A stretch of 12,786 nucleotides of DNA, from assembly GCA_002421565.1 (NCBI GenBank), contig DIKC01000191.1, positions 1-12,786 of the forward strand, read 5' to 3'. Position numbers and translations under genes: made by a program. Under the pieces are notes generated by a model. The model saw nothing but the letters and a program-made list of their open reading frames with translations. It was not told where the DNA came from and did no database searches. The DNA comes from Desulfobulbaceae bacterium UBA5628 (lineage in GTDB: Bacteria > Desulfobacterota > Desulfobulbia > Desulfobulbales > Desulfurivibrionaceae). Positions 7,202-12,786 of the stretch are shown one piece after another. Numbering within the stretch: the stretch's first letter is position 1; each line of letters starts with the position of its first letter.

Positions 7202-8083
7202 TCAACGTCCTTGTTTGACACCCGCATAAGTTGTTGTATGGGTACTTTTTTTCTGTTTCCTTTTGCGGCTCTTTTTAGCTTCTGGCCCAATTTGGTGCGG
7301 ATTTCGTTTAACTTTCGTCAAAATGTCTTCTATCTCAGAGTATTCGTCTACCCATACAATATCAATTCCTAACGAGGAAAGGTCTTTCTCGATAGAGAAA
7401 TTTATATATTCTGTACCTTTCCTTTTCATAATAGCGAAATGAGAGCCAACAGATATGGTTCTTGTAGAATCTAACAATCTCCTAAGATTTGGATCAGTCA
7501 AAGACATTCCAATAAACAATATAGAGAAACTCATCAACATATTCATTTGGATTAAATTTGACCAACAGTATGGATCAGAGTAGAGAGAGTGGTAGTCATG
7601 CTCAGAAAAAACTATGCTTGTACTCTCAGAAGAGTAATCCAAATAGCCATGTGGATGAAAAACGATCGTTTTATTCAGGTGCCTGTCAAATGCATCGCCA
7701 GGCAAAACCACTTCGCAGGGTATTTTTAGCTGCGACAATGCTCCTTCAAGCAAGTTATCAAAGTTAAAGGAGCATATTCTATGAATTCCTGCTTCTGCGA
7801 TTGATAGCAAGGTGTTGGAGTAGTCTGGTTGATTTTGATAGAGGCGTTTTTCTACCTCCTCTTCAAAACGATTCCCCAACGTTTCTCTCAATGCTCTTGA
7901 TATGTGTAATAAATTCCCATTGAATATATTTTTAGCATCTTTTATTCCCCATACCGTATATGCAAGATCAGAAACCAGCTCATCCCAATCTGGCATTCCA
8001 CACCCCTTGGAAATGCCAGCACCAACGAACAAACCAAGCTTTCGCCGCTGATTTAACCACTCAAGCTTTTTAATTGCTTCCAT
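7202..8083 (-). CDS. Stand-alone SIR2-family protein (candidate NADase defence effector)
   Basis: The 293-residue protein carries a SIR2-like domain of the kind found in anti-phage systems (SIR2_2 type). In those systems NAD+ is hydrolysed and the infected cell stops growing. Visible motifs are GLFVGAGISKGCGMPDWDEL (17-36, nucleotide-binding GAG.S with the P.W..L follow-up), SFNFDNLLE (105-113, catalytic Asn107), FHPHGYLD (142-149, catalytic His145) and GMSLTDPNLRRLL (192-204). The Asn-His spacing of 38 matches that known for active SIR2 effectors. The last 25 residues are basic (KKSRKRKQKK) with a low-complexity end. No TIR, STAND, HerA or sensor domain and no partner gene are visible. Base composition is very unlike the neighbours: 7381-7440 has about 18 G/C of 60, and AT-ending codons prevail. 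This suggests horizontal gain. The ATG at 8083 is chosen; an in-frame GTG at 8089 is possible, and the ribosome-binding site is weak (GAGTG). It converges with the CNNM gene at a 13-base gap. Confidence 0.85.
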   Translation of the reverse strand: MEAIKKLEWLNQRRKLGLFVGAGISKGCGMPDWDELVSDLAYTVWGIKDAKNIFNGNLLHISRALRETLGNRFEEEVEKRLYQNQPDYSNTLLSIAEAGIHRICSFNFDNLLEGALSQLKIPCEVVLPGDAFDRHLNKTIVFHPHGYLDYSSESTSIVFSEHDYHSLYSDPYCWSNLIQMNMLMSFSILFIGMSLTDPNLRRLLDSTRTISVGSHFAIMKRKGTEYINFSIEKDLSSLGIDIVWVDEYSEIEDILTKVKRNPHQIGPEAKKSRKRKQKKSTHTTTYAGVKQGR

Positions 8084-8103
8084 TGCCACTCAAGCACATA
8101 AAA

Positions 8104-8182
8104 GTTAACGGGATACGTCGGCAACACACAATTTATTGCCGCTGACAAGGGCTGCTGAACTTCTAAAGCATATCCCGTTGAC
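8104..8182. repeat. Nested inverted repeat upstream of the SIR2 gene
   Basis: The outer arms are 8104-8117 (GTTAACGGGATACG) and 8169-8182 (CATATCCCGTTGAC), 14 bases each with one mismatch and one G-T pair. Between them is an inner stem CGGCAA (8119-8124)/TTGCCG (8136-8141) with an 11-base loop. On the minus strand the outer stem is followed by TTTTA, so it could end transcription of the iron-sulfur gene (stop at 8192) before the SIR2 gene. It could instead be a remnant of the event that brought in the AT-rich island. Confidence 0.6.
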
Positions 8183-8191
8183 AGCAATTAT

Positions 8192-9547
8192 CTAAAAAAT
8201 CACCGCCAGGTAGGCGACTAGCAGGGTTACGACCAGGAGGTTGATGCCGACGAAATTTTTGAAGCCTACCAGGCCGGCGAAATCGCGCAGGCAGAATTGC
8301 CAGAGGATGTAGCATCCGGCAATGGCGCCGTTGAGCAGGAAGAAGGCGGCCAGGATCTGGACCGGGAATTCCGGGATCATGAATTGGAGTTTTTCCAGGG
8401 CCAGCAGGCCGCTTTGGCGGCCGAGGGTGGGGAGAAAATCGCCGATTCCGGCCGCGAAATAATGCATCCGGTAAACCAGTTCGCCGGCAAAGGCCATTGG
8501 GATCAGGATCGGCACCAGGGGCGCGAAGCGGCCGAACATCGGGTCTTCGGTGATCCCGAACAGGCGGGAGCCGTAATGGATCACCGCCAGGCTGAGGGCA
8601 AAGCCCACCACCAGGATGAGGCTGAACAGGACCGCGTCCGGCAGGCCGAGGGTCGCTTCCAGTTGGGCGTAGCGCGGGGTCTGGCGGAAGAAACGGGCCA
8701 GTTGCGAGCCGATCAGGAACGGCACGATATAGGTGCAGGTGATGTAGCGCCCCTTGTTGCGGATCAGCTCGGAATACGGGTTGCGGAGCAGCAGTTGGGG
8801 GGAGTCCCGGTCGCAGAGGGGCAGGCAGTGGCCGCAAACCAGGCAGTGGAGGTTGTTTTGGACGTTGAAGGCCCCCAGGTACACCGGGCAGCCGCGCCGC
8901 TGTTCTCCCCCTTTCTTGCAGGCAAAGGTTTCGCAGCCCCGGCATTTTGCATGATCGGGCCGGAACTCGGTGATCGCCAGAGTGGCGGCGGCGCCGCTGA
9001 TTCGGCCCAGGGGGCAGAGGTGACGGCACCACGCCTGGCCGGGGAAAAGCACCGACATGATCGCCGCCCCCAGCATGATCGAGAGGACAAAGAGGGAGGT
9101 GCCCACCGGCGAACGGTCGAGCCCGGCCACCACCTCGATCCAGATGATCAGGGCGAGGAGGAAAACCGAGGCGTACACCCCGTATTTCTGGAGCAGTTTG
9201 GGCACCGGCCGGTTGAAGGAAAAGCCGCGCCGCTGGAGGAAAAGCCCCAGGCCGGGAAAAGGGCAGATGCCGCACCACATCCGGCCGACAAAAAACCAGC
9301 TCAGGACAATGGCCGGCCAGATCACCCCCCAGCTCAGGAAGACCGCGATGTTGGCTTCCGGCAGCCGCGGCCCGAAAAGGCCGGAGACCACCACCAGCAC
9401 AAAGAGCAGATCACTGGCGATTCGCATGTAGGCGTAGTGGTGGCGGGCCGCCAGGAAGCGCCGGATGCTGGGAAACATCCGAAAAAGATCAAGCCGGTCG
9501 CCTTCCTCCGCCGACACCAGACTTTTAAGCGCCCTGGTCCACCACAA
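8192..9547 (-). CDS. Polytopic 4Fe-4S membrane protein (NapH/NosR/CcoG-like)
   Basis: The 451-residue inner-membrane protein has hydrophobic segments at about 45-60, 66-88, 122-141, 151-170, 268-284, 304-324, 342-357, 395-416 and 430-450. Two short Cys motifs at membrane edges, WCGICPFPG (C92, C95) and WCRHLCPLG (C174, C178), are the CxxCP/CxxxCP motifs of the NapH/NosR family. A soluble loop then carries C202-C205-C210-C220 and C235-C238-C241-C245, enough for two [4Fe-4S] clusters. Such proteins move electrons between the quinone pool or cytoplasmic donors and a periplasmic or membrane partner; the partner here is unknown. No nap, nos or cytochrome oxidase gene is in the window. The start is a TTG 6 bases after the htrA stop with only a weak GGGG site; a GTG at 9517 is an alternative. 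It is the last gene of the mgtE operon, and its stop lies just before the inverted repeat at 8104-8182. Confidence 0.85.
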   Translation of the reverse strand: MWWTRALKSLVSAEEGDRLDLFRMFPSIRRFLAARHHYAYMRIASDLLFVLVVVSGLFGPRLPEANIAVFLSWGVIWPAIVLSWFFVGRMWCGICPFPGLGLFLQRRGFSFNRPVPKLLQKYGVYASVFLLALIIWIEVVAGLDRSPVGTSLFVLSIMLGAAIMSVLFPGQAWCRHLCPLGRISGAAATLAITEFRPDHAKCRGCETFACKKGGEQRRGCPVYLGAFNVQNNLHCLVCGHCLPLCDRDSPQLLLRNPYSELIRNKGRYITCTYIVPFLIGSQLARFFRQTPRYAQLEATLGLPDAVLFSLILVVGFALSLAVIHYGSRLFGITEDPMFGRFAPLVPILIPMAFAGELVYRMHYFAAGIGDFLPTLGRQSGLLALEKLQFMIPEFPVQILAAFFLLNGAIAGCYILWQFCLRDFAGLVGFKNFVGINLLVVTLLVAYLAVIF

Positions 9548-9553
9548 AATCCG

Positions 9554-10675
9554 CTACCCCACTTCTTCCAGGATTACGTTCAATTCTTCCGGCCGGCCCT
9601 GGCGGATGATCCCCAGGGTGACCGCCTCCCCCACCCGGTAACGGTCCATCTCGTTGCGCAGGTCGTCAAAGGAGCGCACCGGCCGGCCGTTCACCGCCAT
9701 GATGATGTCGCCCAGGACGATTTCGTCGCCGTTTTGGCGACTGCCGCGCAAACCGCTTTTGGCCGCCGCGCTGTCGGGCCGGACATCTATGATCAGCACC
9801 CCTTCGATTTCCAGGCGGGCGGCCAGCCGGTCGTGGGCCACGGTAATTCCCAGGCCCGGCTGAATCACCCGGCCGTGGCCGATAATCTCCGGTACCACCC
9901 GGTTGACCACGTCCACCGGCACCGCGAAGCCGATCCCGGCGCTGGTACCGGACGGGCTGTAGATGGCGGTGTTGACCCCGATCAGGCGGCCGGCGCTGTC
10001 CAGCAGCGGGCCGCCGGAATTGCCGGGGTTGATCGCGGCGTCGGTCTGGATCACCCCTTGGATGGTACGGCCGGTGACGGCCTGAATTTCCCGGCCCAGG
10101 GCGGAAACGATCCCGGAGGTCATGGTCTGATCGAGGCCAAAGGGATTGCCGATCGCAAAGACCTTCTGCCCCACCAGCAGGTTGCTCGATTCCCCGATCG
10201 GCAACGGCGCCAGCTTGCCGGCCGGGGGCGAAATTTGCAGCACCGCCAGGTCCTTGTCCGGGGCCACCCCCACCACCTTGCCCTCCCAACTGGAGTTGTC
10301 GGCCAGGGTCACCTCCACCCGGTTGGCGCCCTCGATCACATGGAAGTTGGTGACGATGTGGCCCTGCTCGTCCCAAATAAAGCCGGAGCCGGTGCCCCGG
10401 GGAATCTCGTAGATATTGAGACTGAAGAGGTTGCGCCGCAGTTCAATGGTGGTGATGAAGACCACCGCCGGGGAGGCATTCTGGAAAATCTCGATGGTGG
10501 TTTTCTCGTCCGCCGCCAGATCGCCCCGGGCCACGACCGCCCTTGGTTCCACCGGCGCCGGCGGCGGATTTTCATAGCGGAAAAAGAGCCACCAGCCGGC
10601 CATAATCAGGGCCAGCACCAGCAGCAACGGCACCCGGCGGCGGGCCGGGGGAGCGGAGGAATAATGCGGCTCCAT
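9554..10675 (-). CDS. Membrane-anchored trypsin-like serine protease with one PDZ domain (HtrA/DegS-like)
   Basis: This should be a protein-quality-control or signalling protease facing the periplasm. The 373-residue protein has an N-terminal basic stretch (ARRR) and a single membrane segment (about 15-33) without a signal-peptidase site, which implies anchoring as in DegS. The protease domain, about 60-255, shows GTGSGFI (94-100), NFHVIEG with His112, DKDLAVL with Asp142, GNPFGL (176-181) and NPGNSGGP with Ser220, so the triad is complete. One PDZ domain follows (about 275-368), with LGDIIMAVNG at 321-330. DegS has the same layout and a similar length (355). The ATG at 10675 has GGGG 8 bases upstream; a GTG at 10681 overlapping the mgtE stop (GTGA) is also in frame. 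Whether it cleaves an anti-sigma factor cannot be judged, as none is visible nearby. Confidence 0.93.
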   Translation of the reverse strand: MEPHYSSAPPARRRVPLLLVLALIMAGWWLFFRYENPPPAPVEPRAVVARGDLAADEKTTIEIFQNASPAVVFITTIELRRNLFSLNIYEIPRGTGSGFIWDEQGHIVTNFHVIEGANRVEVTLADNSSWEGKVVGVAPDKDLAVLQISPPAGKLAPLPIGESSNLLVGQKVFAIGNPFGLDQTMTSGIVSALGREIQAVTGRTIQGVIQTDAAINPGNSGGPLLDSAGRLIGVNTAIYSPSGTSAGIGFAVPVDVVNRVVPEIIGHGRVIQPGLGITVAHDRLAARLEIEGVLIIDVRPDSAAAKSGLRGSRQNGDEIVLGDIIMAVNGRPVRSFDDLRNEMDRYRVGEAVTLGIIRQGRPEELNVILEEVG

Positions 10676-10677
10676 GC

Positions 10678-12087
10678 TCACAGCCCCAAGAGAAATTTGG
10701 CGATCAGGAAATAACTGGACACCCCGATAATGTCCATGGTGGTGGTGATAAAGGGGCCGGTGGCCACCGCCGCATCGACATTGAGCCGCCGCAGGATCAG
10801 GGGAATCAAGGCCCCCATGGCGGCGGCCAGGGACATCACCAGCAGGATGGCGAAACCCACCACCAGACCCAGCAGCTTCGGCTCGGCGTAGCCTAAGGTG
10901 GCCAGCAGCCCGAGAAAGGCGCCGTAGCCCACCCCCAACAGCATCCCCACCCGCATCTCCTTGAACACCACCCGGAAAATATGATGCAGATTGACCCGGC
11001 CGGTGGCCAACCCCCGCACCACCAGGGTGCTGGACTGGGTACCGATGTTGCCGCCCATCCCCGCCACCACCGGCATGAAGGCGGCAAGGGCCAGCACCTT
11101 TGCCAGTTCATCCTGAAAAAAGGTGACGATGAAAGCGGCCGCCACCCCGCCCATCAGAGTGGCGAAAAGCCACGGGCCGCGGGCGGCGGCGTTGGCCAGC
11201 ACCGGCTTGAAGAGAATCTCCTGATCCTTGCCGACCCCGGCCATCTGGAGGAATTCCTCGGTGGCCTCCTCCCGGATAACGTCGATCACGTCATCGACGG
11301 TGACGATCCCCACCAGTTTGTAGGAGGAATCCACCACCGGCACCGCCAGGAAATTGTACTGGGAAACGATGTGGGCCACCTCGCTCTGGGGGGTGGCAGT
11401 GGCGACCGAGATGGCGTGCGGATTCATGATGCTCTTGAGTTGGCGGTAAGGCGGATGGAGGAGCAGTTCCCGCAACGAGAGCACCCCGGCCAGTTGCCGC
11501 TCGTCGCCGTGGGTGATGTAGAGGTAAAAGGAGGTTTCCTTTTCCTCGCTCCGCTCCTGGATCTTCTTGATCGCGTCGCCCACCGTCATTTCCGCGTCCA
11601 GGGCCATGAAATCCGGCGACATCAGGCCGCCGGCGGTATCCGGATCGTAGCGGAGCAAGGCGTCCACTTCCTCCCGGTCCGCCTTGCCCATGAGCTTGCG
11701 AATCTGGTTGACCATCTCCTCGGGCAGGGCCTCCAGAAGGTCGGCGGCGTCGTCCTTGTCCATCTCCTTGATGATCGCGACCATGTACTGGGGGGTCAGA
11801 TCGCTGACCAGTTCGAGCATGATCGACTCGTCCAGCTCGCTGATGAACTCGCCCACCAGATCGGTCTGGGCGATGATATTGAAGACGCTTTGCCGTTCGG
11901 AGGGGGAGAGGTGGCGGAAGGTCCAGGCAATATCGGCGGGATGGGTCTTACGCAACAGCTTGAGCAGGTGGTCCACCGCGTTGCGCCGGTTAAGGCGGCG
12001 GATGGTGTCCAGGATCACCATGCCCTCGTTGCCGATCAGTTCTCTTTTATGTTCCTTGCGCATAAGCCCGTCATCCCGAAGAATCAT
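10678..12087 (-). CDS. mgtE: Magnesium channel/transporter MgtE
   Basis: MgtE is a homodimeric inner-membrane magnesium channel gated by cytoplasmic magnesium bound to its N and CBS domains. The 469-residue protein shows the full layout. A superhelical MgtE_N domain spans about 30-135. It is followed by RYDPDTAGGLMSPDF (146-160), the family signature at the start of the CBS pair (about 155-275). The C-terminal pore domain has five hydrophobic segments, with GMGGNIGTQSSTLVVRGLATG (343-363) and TTTMDIIG (448-455), in which Asp452 corresponds to the pore-lining aspartate. The start at 12087 has no strong ribosome-binding site; an ATG at 12063 is an alternative and would remove eight residues of no known importance. 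It lies 38 bases after the 97-residue gene and runs directly into the protease gene. No M-box-like leader was recognised. Confidence 0.95.
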   Translation of the reverse strand: MILRDDGLMRKEHKRELIGNEGMVILDTIRRLNRRNAVDHLLKLLRKTHPADIAWTFRHLSPSERQSVFNIIAQTDLVGEFISELDESIMLELVSDLTPQYMVAIIKEMDKDDAADLLEALPEEMVNQIRKLMGKADREEVDALLRYDPDTAGGLMSPDFMALDAEMTVGDAIKKIQERSEEKETSFYLYITHGDERQLAGVLSLRELLLHPPYRQLKSIMNPHAISVATATPQSEVAHIVSQYNFLAVPVVDSSYKLVGIVTVDDVIDVIREEATEEFLQMAGVGKDQEILFKPVLANAAARGPWLFATLMGGVAAAFIVTFFQDELAKVLALAAFMPVVAGMGGNIGTQSSTLVVRGLATGRVNLHHIFRVVFKEMRVGMLLGVGYGAFLGLLATLGYAEPKLLGLVVGFAILLVMSLAAAMGALIPLILRRLNVDAAVATGPFITTTMDIIGVSSYFLIAKFLLGL

Positions 12088-12125
12088 TTCTTATAGCGCG
12101 CCCCTCAAACGGGCGTCAACCAACT

Positions 12126-12419
12126 TTATGCGGCCGGGGCGGCCAGCCAGCGGTTCAGAATCTCCACGATCTTGCCCGCCTGATCCGGACTGGAGATGTT
12201 GAACTTGGACTGCTGCATATACTGACCGTTCACCTTACGATAACGGCGGATGGTGTACATCTCCGCCCCGTAGGCCTCTTTTTTCTTGTCCCATTGCTGA
12301 TAACGGAAGATCAGGGTGGCCCAGGCGCCCTTGGAGAGAATCTCCTTGGCCAGTTCCTTGACCAGCAACACCCCGTCTTCTTCGTAATTGATTGTGATCT
12401 CGCCAACTTCCGCTGCCAT
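12126..12419 (-). CDS. Unrecognised 97-residue protein heading the mgtE operon
   Basis: No known family is recognised with confidence. The protein has no signal peptide or membrane segment and no Cys. It begins with a predicted strand (GEITINYEEDGVLLV), then a mixed middle with aromatic residues (LIFRYQQWDKKKEAYGAEMY, 36-55) and basic strands (TIRRYRKVNG). It ends with SKFNISSPDQAGKIVEILNRW (71-91), a strand followed by an amphipathic helix. This strand-turn-helix ending loosely recalls the PC4/YdbC single-stranded nucleic-acid-binding fold, but that is only an impression. Codon use and composition match the flanking genes, so it looks native and is likely a real gene. The ATG has AGGGG about 8 bases upstream. 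It precedes mgtE by 38 bases, which implies co-transcription, and its leader carries the terminator-like repeat cluster at 12441-12484. Confidence 0.75.
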   Translation of the reverse strand: MAAEVGEITINYEEDGVLLVKELAKEILSKGAWATLIFRYQQWDKKKEAYGAEMYTIRRYRKVNGQYMQQSKFNISSPDQAGKIVEILNRWLAAPAA

Positions 12420-12440
12420 AAGCCACCCCTGTTCACTATT

Positions 12441-12484
12441 GGTTTAGCGCCACAAAAAAAGGTTTAGCCGAAATCCGCTAAACC
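12441..12484. repeat. Three copies of GGTTTAGC, two direct and one inverted
   Basis: GGTTTAGC occurs on the plus strand at 12441-12448 and 12461-12468 and in inverted form (GCTAAACC) at 12477-12484. Read on the minus strand, one left arm can pair with either of two downstream arms: 8 bases with the nearer, 9 bases with the farther (GGTTTAGCG/CGCTAAACC). The cluster lies between the divergent 97-residue gene and the gene at 12567. Confidence 0.8.
12454..12484 (-). terminator. Intrinsic terminator in the leader of the 97-residue gene
   Basis: On the minus strand GGTTTAGC, an 8-base loop and GCTAAACC form a perfect 8-bp stem directly followed by seven T (A-run at 12454-12460), the standard intrinsic-terminator layout. 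It points toward the 97-residue gene (start 12419) and no minus-strand gene lies upstream in the window. It therefore either stops transcription entering from the right or attenuates the mgtE operon's own leader. A minus-strand TATGAT at about 12509-12514 is a possible -10 for the latter, with a poor -35. Confidence 0.65.
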
Positions 12485-12566
12485 ATTTATGCTGCTTGCA
12501 CAACCATTTGATCATACACGGCCAGGCCGGAAATAACACCCAAAAAACCAAAAGGAGCGCAGACCG

Positions 12567-12786
12567 ATGGCCTTGAACCTCCTCCCGGAATATCCCGTTC
12601 CCGTAAATCCCGCCAACCGTCCCGGCCCCACCGGACCGGTAGTGGGCAATCCCCAGCCCTCCCTTGATTTTCAGGAAATGCTGAGCAAGGCGGTGGCGGT
12701 CGAGGCCGAGTCCGAGCCAACCGCGCCGGCCGCCGCCCCGGCTGAAACCGCGCCGCCGCTCCCGGAACACACCATCCGCCGGGGCG
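12567..12786 (+). CDS. N-terminus of a protein with a probable LysM repeat (cut by window edge)
   Basis: Only 73 residues are visible. The start is firm: AAAGGAG lies at 12551-12557, 9 bases before the ATG. The protein has no signal peptide. It opens with a Pro-rich stretch, then SLDFQEMLSKAVAVEAES (32-49), then an Ala/Pro/Glu linker, and stops at LPEHTIRRG. That last piece is how many LysM repeats begin (HTIRRGDTLW), so a LysM or transglycosylase domain probably follows. The DFQEML segment recalls short motifs of FlgJ-like rod proteins, which also lack Sec signals, but this is weak. It is divergent from the mgtE operon across a 147-base gap that contains the terminator-like repeats. Confidence 0.7.
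   Translation, partial: MALNLLPEYPVPVNPANRPGPTGPVVGNPQPSLDFQEMLSKAVAVEAESEPTAPAAAPAETAPPLPEHTIRRG

Noticed and set aside
7558..7767. Short plus-strand open frame inside the SIR2 gene
   Set aside because: It is fully opposite the conserved motifs of SIR2 and has no ribosome-binding site or recognisable product.
8104..8182. Inverted repeat considered as an integron attC site with SIR2 as a cassette
   Set aside because: Size and nested layout are suggestive, but neither end fits RYYYAAC/GTTRRRY (the ends read GTTAACG and CGTTGAC), and no integrase or second cassette is visible.
8297..10714. Very long plus-strand open frame (805 codons) opposite the iron-sulfur and protease genes
   Set aside because: It spans two well-identified minus-strand genes and translates to a His/Gln/Gly/Asp-rich sequence without motifs; a composition artefact.
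10981..12096. Plus-strand open frame (371 codons) opposite mgtE
   Set aside because: A shadow of mgtE, rich in His, Asp and Gly with no recognisable domain.
12088..12125. Hairpin CGCCC/GGGCG between the 97-residue gene and mgtE as a terminator
   Set aside because: The stem is only five base pairs and is not followed by a T-run; it does not argue against co-transcription.
12444..12770. Minus-strand open frame (108 codons) across the leader and the start of the plus-strand gene
   Set aside because: It runs through the terminator stem and opposite a gene with a clear ribosome-binding site, and its translation is Gly/Arg-rich without any family resemblance.

Overview
The window is a GC-rich chromosomal stretch from a Gram-negative bacterium. 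A LysM-bearing periplasmic transglycosylase, QueA, a DegS-like HtrA protease, MgtE, an FmdB-type zinc ribbon and a stand-alone HDOD protein together suggest a deltaproteobacterium (Desulfobacterota). That placement is inferred from gene content and style only. Most of the window is compactly organised housekeeping and signalling sequence; one gene, at about 7202-8083, is strikingly AT-rich and looks acquired.

Region 1 (1-4510, minus strand) is a tightly coupled five-gene operon. In transcription order it encodes a 102-residue helper-like protein, an HDOD protein, a pseudo-receiver/GGDEF protein, a membrane-exported lytic transglycosylase with four LysM-like repeats, and the start of aminopeptidase N (pepN, cut by the window edge). 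Gaps are 1, 5 and 2 bases, and the last junction is an ATGA overlap. Signalling proteins are thus co-transcribed with a cell-wall enzyme.

Region 2 (4511-7188) holds a divergent promoter region, then an FmdB-family zinc-ribbon gene (plus), queA (minus, convergent with it) and a CNNM/CBS-domain membrane protein (plus) of the magnesium/cobalt efflux type.

Region 3 (7189-8191) is the AT-rich island. It carries one gene for a stand-alone SIR2-family protein with the catalytic Asn and His in place, a candidate NAD-hydrolysing defence effector. A nested inverted repeat lies between its start and the next gene.

Region 4 (8192-12419, minus strand) is a second operon. In transcription order it encodes an unrecognised 97-residue protein, the magnesium channel MgtE, a membrane-anchored HtrA/DegS-like protease and a polytopic NapH/NosR-like iron-sulfur membrane protein. 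The leader of this operon contains an intrinsic terminator and a second copy of one stem arm, an arrangement that could work as an attenuator.

Region 5 (12567-end, plus strand) is the start of a gene for a protein without a signal peptide whose last visible residues look like the start of a LysM repeat. No rRNA, tRNA, CRISPR array or insertion sequence was seen, and no stretch above 300 bases lacks a gene.
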